DNA from: Acidobacteriota bacterium
Lineage (GTDB): Bacteria > Acidobacteriota > Terriglobia > Terriglobales > Acidobacteriaceae
Assembly (NCBI GenBank): GCA_021781255.1
Contig: JAJXXG010001286.1
Location: 1 to 7,218 of the forward strand
Direction of reading: 5' to 3'
Length of the DNA: 7,218 bases
The position numbers and the translations under genes were made by a program. The notes beneath the pieces were generated by a model. That model worked only from the letters and a program-made list of their open reading frames with translations, did not search any database and was not told where the DNA came from. Shown one piece after another: positions 1-7,218 of this stretch. Position 1 is the stretch's first letter, and every line of letters starts with the position of its first letter.

Positions 1-1
1 C

Positions 2-3000
2 GGACTGACCGCTACGGCGCGTTCTCTGTATCTGCCGCTGATGGCGCGGGCCGCGCCGCATCCGGTGATGGTCGTGGTGGCGGACAACAAGGCTGCCGAG
101 GCGCTGGAACTGGCGTTGCGCGCCGGCTGCGCGCTGACCGGTGCCGTGGATCCGGCGCGCGTGGTGCGGCTGCCTGCGCACGATGTGCTGCCGTTTGAAA
201 ACCTTTCGCCGCACCCCGACGTGCAGGAACAGCGCGCCGCAGCGCTGTGGAAGCTGTCCACCGGTGCGGTCTCGATTCTGATTGCGCCTGTGGAGGCCGC
301 TGCGCTCAAGCTCTTCGATCGCGACTACTATGCAGGCCTGGCCGTCACGTTGCGCCGTGGCGAGGAGATCGACATTGAGGTGCTGACCTCGCATCTGGCC
401 AGCGTGGGCTATACGCAGATGGACCTGGTGGAGATGCCGGGCCAGTTCACGCGGCGGGGCGGCATTCTCGACGTGTACTCGCCGGAGTCTGACCGCCCGG
501 TGCGGATTGAGCTTTTCGGCGACGAGATTGAGACCATTCGAAAGTTTGATCCGGAGACGCAGCGATCGCAGTCGGGACTGGACGAGGCGCAACTGCTTCC
601 GCTGACGGAGACGCCGGTGACGGAGCGCCTGCTGGCCGCCGTAAATGCGCGGCTCAGCCGCCAGCGCGTCGAGATGGAGGACGAAAGCGCAGAGGAAGAG
701 CTGAGCGCAGAGGCCGCGGCAGCCGGCGGCGTGAGCGTCTTTCCCGGCTGGGAGTTCTTCAGTTGCGTGGCCGGGGCAGAGAGTCATCTTCTCAAGCTGC
801 TGCCCCGCTGCGTTCTTTTTGTGGAAGAGCCGGCGATGGTATGCAACCAGATTGACCGCTGGTGGAGCAAGGTGGAGCAGCGGCACGAGCGGTCCGGCAT
901 TGGTTCGCTGATCCGCCCGGAAGACATTTATCTTCGGCCTGAAGTGTTGCAGGGGCTGTTGCAATCGCACACCGGCCTGGACCTGGACCAGCTGGGTGCG
1001 GTGGATGTGCTGGACGAAGATACTACGCTAGGCGAGATTGCTTTCAGCTCGCGGCCCACTCTGCGCTTTCATGGCTCCATCCCCGCGCTGACCGAGCAGT
1101 TGCGCAACCTGATGGCGACGGACACGCGCATTGTGCTGGCCGCGCCGACACAGGGCGATGTGGAGCGCATGGCCACCGTGCTGCGCGAGTATCAGGTGCC
1201 CTACCGGCTCGGCAGCCGCGTAGCGCATCACGGGAGCGAGACCATCCTGGAGGAGGCCAGTTATCTGGCCGGCGATCTGCGTGTGCCTGTGATTGTGCGC
1301 GCGCAGATTGCCAACGGAGTGAGCTTTCCGAACTCGAACGTAATTGTGTTTGGCGCGAACGATCTCTCTGACGAGGCTGACATTACGGCACGGCCGGAGC
1401 CCAGGCGCTCGAAGACCGCGGCGTTTGTCTCGGACTTTCGCGACCTGGCTGTCGGTGACTACGTAGTGCATGTGGAGCACGGCATTGCGCAATATCAGGG
1501 GCTGAAAGAGATCGTGCAGGACGCGCTTTCGGTCGAGTTCATGATTCTGGAATTCGCGGAGCAGGCCAAGCTCTATGTGCCGCTCACGCGCCTGGACCTG
1601 ATTCAGAAATATCGCTCGACCGATGCCGGACCGGCGCCGGTGCTGAACAGGCTGGGCTCGCAGCAATGGACCAAGACCAAGGCGCGGGTGCGCAAAGCGA
1701 TGCAGGATATGGCCGGGGAGCTGCTCAAACTCTACGCTGAACGGCAAACGGCGCAGGGGACAGCATTCTCTCCGGACAATGAATTCCAGAAGGAGTTCGA
1801 GGACTCATTCGATTACAACGAGACGGACGACCAGCTCACGGCCATCTCAGCGATCAAGCAGGACATGGAATCGACCACGCCGATGGACCGGCTGCTCTGC
1901 GGGGACGTGGGCTACGGCAAGACCGAAGTGGCGATGCGGGCGGCGTTCAAGGCAGTGCAGGACGGCAAGCAGGTGGCGGTGCTGACGCCGACAACGGTGC
2001 TCAGCTTCCAGCATTTCGAGACCTTCAAGCGGAGGTTTGCGCAGTTCCCCATCAACATTGAAATGATTTCGCGCTTTCGCACAGCGAAGGAGCAGAAGTC
2101 GATTGTGGAGCGCGTGGCGACAGGCAACGTGGACATTTTAATCGGCACGCACCGGCTGCTCTCGAAGGACATCAAGTTCCAGGATCTTGGCTTGCTCGTC
2201 GTGGATGAAGAACAGCGTTTCGGCGTGCGCCACAAGGAACGGCTGAAGCAGTTGCGCAAGGAGATTGACGTGCTTGCAATGTCTGCCACGCCGATTCCGC
2301 GCACGCTGCATATGTCGCTGGTGGGCCTGCGCGACATGAGCGTGATTGAGACGCCGCCGAAGGACCGGATGGCGATTCAGACGGTGGTGGCGCGGTTCGA
2401 TGAGAAGCTGGTGCGCTCGGCGGTCGAGGTTGAACTGGAGCGCGGCGGGCAGGTTTACTTTGTCCACAATCGCGTCGAGTCCATCTACGAGATTGCCGCG
2501 CGGATTCAGGAACTGGTGCCAGCGGCACGCGTGGCTGTTGGGCATGGACAGATGAGCGAAGGCGAGCTGGAGAAGGTGATGCTGGCCTTCATGCATCATG
2601 AATTTGATGTGCTGGTGGCGACCACGATCATCGAGAACGGGCTGGATATTCCGCTGGCAAATACGATGCTGATCAACCGTGCCGATCGTCATGGGCTGAG
2701 CGAACTGTATCAGTTGCGCGGGCGGGTGGGCCGGTCAAATCGCCGCGCGTATGCGTATCTGCTGATTCCGTCAGAGCAGGAGCTGAGCCAGATTGCGCGC
2801 CGTCGGCTGGCTGCGCTCAAGGAGTTCAGCGATCTGGGCGCGGGTTTCAAAATCGCCGCGCTGGACCTGGAACTGCGCGGTGCCGGGAACATGCTGGGCG
2901 GCGAGCAGAGCGGCCACATCGAGGCGGTGGGTTTCGAGCTGTACACGTCAATGCTGGAAGCCGCGGTGAAAGAGATGAAGGGCGAGAGTAGGGAGGAGCG

Positions 3001-3457
3001 GCCGGCTGCGCAGCTCAATCTCGGCATTGCGTTGCGCATCGATGAGAGCTATGTGCCGGAGGAGAATCAGCGCCTGCGCTTGTACAAGAAGATAGCCGGC
3101 GCTGCCAGCGAGAAGGAGATTGCCGACTTGCGCGCGGAGATGGAAGATCGCTATGGCACGCTGCCGGACGCTACCGTGTACCTGCTTGAGGCCGCCGGCC
3201 TGCGCCTGGAGTGCGAACGGATGGGCATTGCGCAGATTGATCGCAAGCGTGCCGAGCTGCAGCTCCGCTTCACGGAGCATGCGCAAATCGATCCGCAGCA
3301 CCTGATGCGCATGGTGGCGCGCAATGCCAAGCGCGGAGCACAGTTCACGCCGCAGGGCGTACTCAAGTTTCCCCTGGCAGCTACGCGACCCGATGAGGTG
3401 TTGCTGGAGGTACGCGCATTGCTTTCCGATCTGCTGCCGGCGCCGGTGGGCGCGTAG
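2..3457 (+). CDS. mfd: Transcription-repair coupling factor Mfd (5' end outside window)
   Basis: Mfd is a cytoplasmic ATP-driven DNA translocase. It pushes stalled RNA polymerase off damaged template and recruits UvrA for nucleotide excision repair. The reading frame is open to the left edge, and the residues before the first in-frame ATG (nt 41) read GLTATARSLYLPL, which matches the family N-terminus. The true start is therefore upstream and ATG 41 is internal. About 1151 residues are visible (E. coli Mfd has 1148), so probably a few tens of residues are missing. Visible parts in order: UvrB-like N-terminal module with RRGGILDVYS (about nt 452-481); CarD-like RNA polymerase interaction domain from FRDLAVGDYVVHVEHG (from nt 1436); Walker A GDVGYGKT with Lys at 1919-1921; DEEQ box at 2204-2215; SATPIPRT from 2282; motif VI LRGRVGRS near 2714-2737; translocation (TRG) region ending GAGNMLGGEQSGHI (about 2880-2921); C-terminal regulatory domain to the TAG stop. 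All helicase motifs are intact. An acidic, Ala-rich low-complexity stretch lies near 675-730. Confidence 0.97.
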   Translation, partial: GLTATARSLYLPLMARAAPHPVMVVVADNKAAEALELALRAGCALTGAVDPARVVRLPAHDVLPFENLSPHPDVQEQRAAALWKLSTGAVSILIAPVEAAALKLFDRDYYAGLAVTLRRGEEIDIEVLTSHLASVGYTQMDLVEMPGQFTRRGGILDVYSPESDRPVRIELFGDEIETIRKFDPETQRSQSGLDEAQLLPLTETPVTERLLAAVNARLSRQRVEMEDESAEEELSAEAAAAGGVSVFPGWEFFSCVAGAESHLLKLLPRCVLFVEEPAMVCNQIDRWWSKVEQRHERSGIGSLIRPEDIYLRPEVLQGLLQSHTGLDLDQLGAVDVLDEDTTLGEIAFSSRPTLRFHGSIPALTEQLRNLMATDTRIVLAAPTQGDVERMATVLREYQVPYRLGSRVAHHGSETILEEASYLAGDLRVPVIVRAQIANGVSFPNSNVIVFGANDLSDEADITARPEPRRSKTAAFVSDFRDLAVGDYVVHVEHGIAQYQGLKEIVQDALSVEFMILEFAEQAKLYVPLTRLDLIQKYRSTDAGPAPVLNRLGSQQWTKTKARVRKAMQDMAGELLKLYAERQTAQGTAFSPDNEFQKEFEDSFDYNETDDQLTAISAIKQDMESTTPMDRLLCGDVGYGKTEVAMRAAFKAVQDGKQVAVLTPTTVLSFQHFETFKRRFAQFPINIEMISRFRTAKEQKSIVERVATGNVDILIGTHRLLSKDIKFQDLGLLVVDEEQRFGVRHKERLKQLRKEIDVLAMSATPIPRTLHMSLVGLRDMSVIETPPKDRMAIQTVVARFDEKLVRSAVEVELERGGQVYFVHNRVESIYEIAARIQELVPAARVAVGHGQMSEGELEKVMLAFMHHEFDVLVATTIIENGLDIPLANTMLINRADRHGLSELYQLRGRVGRSNRRAYAYLLIPSEQELSQIARRRLAALKEFSDLGAGFKIAALDLELRGAGNMLGGEQSGHIEAVGFELYTSMLEAAVKEMKGESREERPAAQLNLGIALRIDESYVPEENQRLRLYKKIAGAASEKEIADLRAEMEDRYGTLPDATVYLLEAAGLRLECERMGIAQIDRKRAELQLRFTEHAQIDPQHLMRMVARNAKRGAQFTPQGVLKFPLAATRPDEVLLEVRALLSDLLPAPVGA

Positions 3458-3650
3458 CGGTTTGCCTGCAACACCAGCGATCCGCTTGAGGCGAGTCGCG
3501 TGTGGAATTTCATCATAGCGACGGCGTGAGAGGTTTTGGCGCGGATAAGATGGTCGGTAGGACGACACGCAACGAAAGGCCTTTGGCGCATATGACCGCA
3601 CGAGCCGCGCCGCGCAGATGGATTGCTTTTGTCATGGCCAAGGAGATGGA
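3458..3650. other. mfd-galU spacer, probable galU leader region
   Basis: This 193-nt spacer has no credible gene of its own. The galU frame stays open upstream to an ATG at 3618, but that start has no ribosome site and encodes a non-conserved MDCFCHGQGDG prefix, so it is treated as leader. No strong intrinsic terminator follows mfd. Only a 5-bp AGCGG/CCGCT pairing with a long loop is visible, without a T tract. A perfect 10-bp palindrome AAAGGCCTTT lies at 3575-3584. The spacer is long enough for galU to have its own promoter, but no convincing -35/-10 pair can be named. Read-through from mfd remains possible. Confidence 0.5.
3641..3645 (+). promoter_or_regulatory. Ribosome binding site of galU
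   Basis: AGGAG lies 5 nt before the ATG at 3651. It decides the start, because the upstream in-frame ATG at 3618 has no comparable site and sequence conservation begins only after 3651. Confidence 0.8.
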
Positions 3651-4526
3651 ATGAGCAACCGGGTACGAAAGGCAGTGTTTCCCGCGGGCGGGCTGGGCAC
3701 GCGGTTTTTGCCGGCGACCAAGGTGATTCCCAAGGAGATGCTGGCACTGGTGGACAAGCCCATCATCCAGTACGGAGTGGAAGAGGCGATTGCGTCTGGC
3801 ATTGAGCACATCATTTTTGTGACTGGACGCGGCAAAGGGACGATGGAGGATCACTTCGACCATAGTTTTGAGCTGGACGCAACCCTGGAGCGGCGCGGCA
3901 AGAGTGAGTTGCTGGCTGTCTCGCGCGGCGTGGCAGCCCTTGCGCGCATCACCTATGTGCGGCAGAAGGAGCCGCTGGGGCTGGGTCATGCCGTGCTGTG
4001 CGCCAAGGACCTGGTGGGCAATGAGCCTTTCGCAGTGATTCTGCCGGACGATGTGATCGATGCTGAGGTGCCGTGTCTGAAGCAGATGATGGATATCTTC
4101 GATGAGCGCGGCGGCTCGGTGCTGGCAACGATGACCATCGATGGCCCCGGCATCAGCGCCTATGGAGTACTGGCCGGCTCGCCTGATCCGGCAAATCCGC
4201 GCATTTATAACTGCACCGGCATGGTGGAGAAGCCGAAGTTTGAGGACGCGCCATCCAGGCAAGCCATTATCGGCCGTTATGTGCTGACGCCGCGCATCTT
4301 TGAGTTACTGGAGCAAACCAGACCCGGGGCCGGTGGGGAGATACAACTTACCGACGGCATCAAGACATTGCTCCAGGAAGAGCAAGTTTTCGGCTATACC
4401 TTTGAAGGCAAGAGATTCGACGCGGGGGATAAGTTCGGCATGTTACAGGCTACGGTCGAATTTGCGCTCAAGCGGCCCGATCTTGGTCCTCAGTTTCTCG
4501 CCTATCTCAAGCAGCTTGCCCTGTAA
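3651..4526 (+). CDS. galU: UTP-glucose-1-phosphate uridylyltransferase
   Basis: This cytoplasmic enzyme makes UDP-glucose and pyrophosphate from UTP and glucose-1-phosphate. It supplies precursor for cell-surface polysaccharides, glycolipids, trehalose and galactose use. The 291-residue product has the usual length and is a complete bacterial GalU-type nucleotidyltransferase. Visible motifs: the N-terminal nucleotide-binding loop FPAGGLGTRFLPATK (residues 10-24) with catalytic-type Arg18 and Lys24, followed by PKEM; LGLGHAV in the middle; VILPDD (129-134), whose acidic pair is in the metal-binding region; EKP (193-195), a sugar-phosphate contact; GRYVLTP (208-214); GGEIQLTD (228-235); and FDAGDK (256-261). 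The start at 3651 is supported by AGGAG 5 nt upstream and by homology starting at once. It is on the same strand as mfd but 193 nt away, so co-transcription is uncertain. It converges on glnB, with a strong hairpin between them. The family also includes rhamnose- and glucose-nucleotidyltransferases such as RfbA, but the motif set fits GalU best. Confidence 0.96.
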   Translation: MSNRVRKAVFPAGGLGTRFLPATKVIPKEMLALVDKPIIQYGVEEAIASGIEHIIFVTGRGKGTMEDHFDHSFELDATLERRGKSELLAVSRGVAALARITYVRQKEPLGLGHAVLCAKDLVGNEPFAVILPDDVIDAEVPCLKQMMDIFDERGGSVLATMTIDGPGISAYGVLAGSPDPANPRIYNCTGMVEKPKFEDAPSRQAIIGRYVLTPRIFELLEQTRPGAGGEIQLTDGIKTLLQEEQVFGYTFEGKRFDAGDKFGMLQATVEFALKRPDLGPQFLAYLKQLAL

Positions 4527-4562
4527 GAGGCGCAGATTGTCGGCGATGACTGCCGCGACGAA

Positions 4563-4611
4563 AATGTAAGCCTGCGCAACCGAGATGGACTCGGCGCCGC
4601 AGGCTTACATT
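4563..4611. terminator. Bidirectional intrinsic terminator between galU and glnB
   Basis: This is a two-part hairpin. The outer arms are perfect 14-nt inverted repeats, AATGTAAGCCTGCG (4563-4576) and its complement (4598-4611). The inner arms CCGAG (4580-4584) and CTCGG (4590-4594) enclose a 5-nt loop, with a 3+3 nt internal loop between the two stems. Read on the + strand, the arm ends ACATTCTTTG (moderately T-rich). Read on the - strand it ends ACATTTTCG (four T). It lies 36 nt after the galU stop and 33 nt beyond the glnB stop in the convergent gap, the expected place for a terminator serving both genes. The T tracts are short, so strength on each strand is inferred. Confidence 0.85.
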
Positions 4612-4644
4612 CTTTGAATGTGGTGTTGGCCCTATCGGGTGCGA

Positions 4645-5049
<405 letters not shown>

Positions 5050-5062
5050 TCATTAGACCACG

Positions 5063-6469
5063 TTACGAGTTCAGGTCGTAGCCTTCTTCGCCGTGTTGCG
5101 ACAGGTCGAGGCCGGCCATCTCATCCTCCGGCGAGAGACGCAATCCAATGACCTTATCGACGAGGAAGAGCAGGACCAGAGTGCCGACGATGGAGATGCC
5201 CCAGGCAATGGCGACTCCCGCAGCCTGATTGAGGATCTGTCCCCAATGGCCGTCGATGGCTCCGGTGGGCACGTCCTTGCCGAAGGCGGCGTTGATGGCG
5301 CGGGTTGCGAAAAGACCTGTGAGCAGCGCGCCGAGGGTTCCGCCGGCGCCGTGGACGCCGAAGGCATCGAGTGAGTCATCGTAGCGCAGGCGGCTTTTCA
5401 CTTCAAAGACCATGAAGGAGCAGAAGGCCCCGGCGACCAGGCCGATGAACAGAGCGGCGAAGGGCTGTACAAAGCCGGAAGCCGGGGTGATGGCGACGAG
5501 GCCGGCGACGGCGCCGGAGATGGCGCCCAGCGCGGTGGGCTTGCCATTGTGGATCCACTCGGCGATGGTCCATCCGAGGGCGGCCGCGGCTGCGGCAAAG
5601 TGGGTGTTGATGAAGGCACTGGTGGCCAGAGGGCCGGAGTTGAGTGCGCTGCCGGCATTGAAGCCGAACCAGCCCACCCACAGCAGGCATGCGCCGATGA
5701 AGCTGAGCACCATGGAGTGCGGGGGCATGTTGGTGTGGGGATAGCCGAGGCGCTTGCCGAGGTAGAGCGCGGTGACCAGGGCGGAGACGCCCGAGGTGAC
5801 GTGGACGACGGTGCCGCCGGCGAAATCGAGCGACGGGATGTGGCCGCCGTTGGCGTTCAGCAGCCCGCCTACGCCCCACACCATGTGCGCCATTGGGCTA
5901 TAGACAAAGAGGGACCAGAGGGACAGGAAGGCTGCCATGGCGCTGAACTTCATGCGCTCGGCAAAGGCTCCGGTGATGAGGGCCGGGGTAATGATGGCGA
6001 ACATGAGCTGATAGACCATGTAGGTCTGCTCGGGGATGGTGGCGGCGTAGTCGGGATTGGGCGTGAGCCCGACACCGCGCAGGAACAGATGCTCGAAGCC
6101 GCCTATGAAGAGGTTGCCGTGGCCGAAGGCCAGCGAGTAGCCGGCGATGGCCCAGAGGATGGTGACCAGGCCCATCATGGCGAAGCTTTGCATCATGGTG
6201 CCCAGAATGTTTTTGCGGCGCACCAGGCCGCCATAGAAGAGCGCCAGGCCGGGTCCGGTCATGAGCAGCACCAACGCGGCGGAGACGAGCATCCATGCGT
6301 TGTCCGCCGACATCTGCGCGCTTTGAACGGATTGCTGCAGGGCGGCGATCTGCGCCTGGGTCGCAGGCGCCTGCGAGCTGGTTGTTGCGGCGGAAGATTG
6401 GGCGAGGCAGAGAGTGGGGAGACCGCATGCCACGGCGAGCAGGAAAAGCCTGAGTCTACGAAACAGCAT
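5063..6469 (-). CDS. amt: Ammonium transporter Amt
   Basis: Amt is a trimeric inner-membrane channel that takes up ammonium. The 468-residue product starts with a signal peptide: MLFRRLRLFLLAVACGLPTLCLA, likely cut before Gln24. A Ser/Ala/Gln-rich linker (about 24-53) follows, then the membrane domain from SADNAWML (55 on) with GPGLALFYGGLVRRKN. The key pore residues keep E. coli AmtB spacing: Phe157 (F107), Trp198 (W148), Asp215 (D160), His223 (H168), Phe270 (F215), Ser274 (S219) and His373 (H318). The cytoplasmic tail ends LSPEDEMAGLDLSQHGEEGYDLNS, the conserved region that contacts GlnK. The frame is open further upstream to a TTG at 6646 (527 residues), but that extension is cysteine-rich, non-conserved and precedes the signal peptide. 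ATG 6469 is therefore preferred, with GGAG (6481-6484) 11 nt upstream, a rather long spacing. It is probably transcribed together with downstream glnB and divergently from nuoB. Confidence 0.95.
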   Translation of the reverse strand: MLFRRLRLFLLAVACGLPTLCLAQSSAATTSSQAPATQAQIAALQQSVQSAQMSADNAWMLVSAALVLLMTGPGLALFYGGLVRRKNILGTMMQSFAMMGLVTILWAIAGYSLAFGHGNLFIGGFEHLFLRGVGLTPNPDYAATIPEQTYMVYQLMFAIITPALITGAFAERMKFSAMAAFLSLWSLFVYSPMAHMVWGVGGLLNANGGHIPSLDFAGGTVVHVTSGVSALVTALYLGKRLGYPHTNMPPHSMVLSFIGACLLWVGWFGFNAGSALNSGPLATSAFINTHFAAAAAALGWTIAEWIHNGKPTALGAISGAVAGLVAITPASGFVQPFAALFIGLVAGAFCSFMVFEVKSRLRYDDSLDAFGVHGAGGTLGALLTGLFATRAINAAFGKDVPTGAIDGHWGQILNQAAGVAIAWGISIVGTLVLLFLVDKVIGLRLSPEDEMAGLDLSQHGEEGYDLNS

Positions 6470-6795
6470 AGAAACAAAAACTCCAGAAAAGCCGCGCGCC
6501 GAGCTTGAGCAAGCGGGGAACAACGGCTGGTGAAGGCGGCAGGAAACGCAGGGCGATTCCCCCGCCATGAGCGATGCGAGGCCGGGTGCAGACAGGCTCC
6601 CAATCCGACGGCGATCTGTGATGAGTTGCATGTTCAGGTGAACCAAGAAGGATAACCGATGGCAGGCCGGGAGTTGGGTGGAAAATTCCGCTCAATGGGG
6701 TTGAATGCGCAAAGCCGCGCCCTGCCCGGCGAAAATATGGCGTAAGCATGCCTTGTGATGGAGGATGCAGGTGCAAAGTCGGCCAGTCTCGCGGT
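6470..6795. promoter_or_regulatory. Divergent amt / nuoB intergenic region
   Basis: These 326 nt separate the divergent amt and nuoB starts and must hold the promoter for amt, and probably one for nuoB. No convincing sigma-70 pair, sigma-54 -24/-12 element or NtrC-type palindrome was found by eye on either strand. AT-richer patches at 6681-6687 (GAAAATT) and 6731-6738 (GAAAATAT) are the most promoter-like stretches. The amt frame is open through 6470-6646, but this part is considered untranslated leader. The nuoB frame is open back to an ATG at 6748. No independent gene is supported. Confidence 0.5.
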
Positions 6796-7218
6796 ATGAT
6801 GGAAGATATGACGGCTATACAGGAGCGCGACCGCTATCTCTTCGGAGCGTTGGAGAGCAGCGGGAAGAATCGCGCCAAACTCCAGGAAGTGAGTTACGGC
6901 TTTGAGGAGCCGGAAGGGGTATTTTTCACTTCATTGGATTTTGCAGTGAACTGGATTCGCAAGAGCTCGATCTGGCCGGTTACCTTCGGGCTTGCCTGCT
7001 GCGCCATCGAGATGATGTCGATGGGCGCCTCGCGGTATGACGTTGCGCGTTTTGGTGCGGAGGTCTTTCGACCGTCGCCGCGCCAGTCGGATCTGATGAT
7101 CATTGCCGGGCGGGTTTCGCAGAAGATGGCCCCGGTGATTCGCCGTCTTTACGACCAGATGCCAGAGCCCAAGTGGGTCATTTCCATGGGAGCCTGTGCC
7201 ACGTCGGGTGGGGTATTC
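6796..7218 (+). CDS. nuoB: NADH-quinone oxidoreductase subunit B (3' end outside window)
   Basis: NuoB is a peripheral-arm subunit of respiratory complex I at the cytoplasmic face of the membrane. It binds the 4Fe-4S cluster N2, which hands electrons to quinone. The frame runs open to the right edge, with 141 residues visible. The core starts at about residue 35 ([20 protein letters not shown]) and continues through [49 protein letters not shown]2 ligands Cys68 and Cys69 and the third, Cys134 (in GACATSGG), keep the spacing of E. coli C63, C64 and C129. The fourth ligand would lie beyond the window. The start is uncertain: in-frame ATGs stand at 6748, 6796, 6799 and 6808, none with a well-spaced ribosome site (GGAAG at 6801-6805 is only 2 nt from ATG 6808). 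The tandem ATG pair at 6796/6799 is a compromise. No nuoA lies upstream; the adjacent gene is divergent amt. Homologous small subunits of NiFe hydrogenases are a less likely alternative given the CCAIEMM and [11 protein letters not shown] motifs. Confidence 0.95.
   Translation, partial: MMEDMTAIQERDRYLFGALESSGKNRAKLQEVSYGFEEPEGVFFTSLDFAVNWIRKSSIWPVTFGLACCAIEMMSMGASRYDVARFGAEVFRPSPRQSDLMIIAGRVSQKMAPVIRRLYDQMPEPKWVISMGACATSGGVF

Noticed and set aside
3618..3650. Upstream in-frame start for galU (11 extra residues)
   Set aside because: There is no ribosome site before 3618, and the prefix MDCFCHGQGDG is not a GalU sequence. ATG 3651 has AGGAG at good spacing and begins directly at the conserved N-terminus.
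1028..3747. Several - strand open frames of 100-240 codons across mfd and into galU
   Set aside because: They are antisense to intact Mfd and GalU coding sequence, overlap each other in different frames, are Arg/His/Ser-rich and carry no known motif. GC-rich shadows explain them.
3513..4262. - strand 249-codon frame overlapping galU
   Set aside because: It is the complement of conserved GalU coding sequence with no recognisable family.
6425..6427. Possible lipobox cysteine in the Amt N-terminus (AVAC)
   Set aside because: The residue at -3 is not the usual Leu, and the sequence continues as a normal hydrophobic signal peptide ending CLA-Q. A signal peptidase I site fits better.
5549..6508. 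Long + strand open frame (319 codons) opposite amt
   Set aside because: It lies antisense over the strongly conserved Amt sequence. Its translation is a Gly/Glu/His/Gln-rich composition typical of the complementary strand of a GC-rich gene, with no recognisable domain.
6600..6795. Possible sigma-54 promoter for the amt-glnB unit (for example around 6705-6725 and 6772-6786, read on the - strand)
   Set aside because: GCAA-like halves exist, but the paired GG-type element is absent or at the wrong spacing, so the match does not exceed chance.

Overview
The window is about 7.2 kb of GC-rich, densely coding bacterial chromosome carrying five housekeeping genes. Nothing in it looks mobile: there is no integrase, transposase, phage gene, CRISPR array, tRNA or rRNA. 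The protein sequences and overall composition fit Acidobacteriota, probably the Terriglobia (Acidobacterium/Terriglobus/Granulicella type). That placement is a recognition-level judgement from the protein sequences, not a computed one.

Layout, left to right. (1) The transcription-repair coupling factor gene mfd on the + strand, already in progress at the left edge and ending at 3457. (2) A 193-nt spacer, then galU on the + strand (3651-4526), encoding UTP-glucose-1-phosphate uridylyltransferase. (3) A strong two-part inverted repeat (4563-4611) in the convergent gap, placed to stop transcription from both sides. (4) On the - strand, an ammonium module transcribed right to left: amt (6469 down to 5063), then glnB/glnK (4983 down to 4645), 79 nt apart with a GC-rich hairpin between them. 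(5) A 326-nt divergent intergenic region, then the 5' part of nuoB on the + strand, cut by the right edge. It encodes the complex I subunit that carries iron-sulfur cluster N2.

The only clear functional partnership is amt with glnB. Amt is an ammonium channel, and the PII protein is the sensor that plugs such channels when nitrogen is plentiful. The conserved Amt C-terminal tail and the PII T-loop with Tyr51 are both intact. The order is amt first and PII second, the reverse of the common glnK-amtB arrangement. The other genes (DNA repair, nucleotide-sugar synthesis, respiration) appear to be neighbours without a shared pathway.

I found no undescribed biological system here. The points worth a second look are modest: the amt-glnB order with its hairpin, the D54 residue of the PII protein, nuoB standing without nuoA directly upstream, the start sites of amt and nuoB, and the bidirectional terminator.
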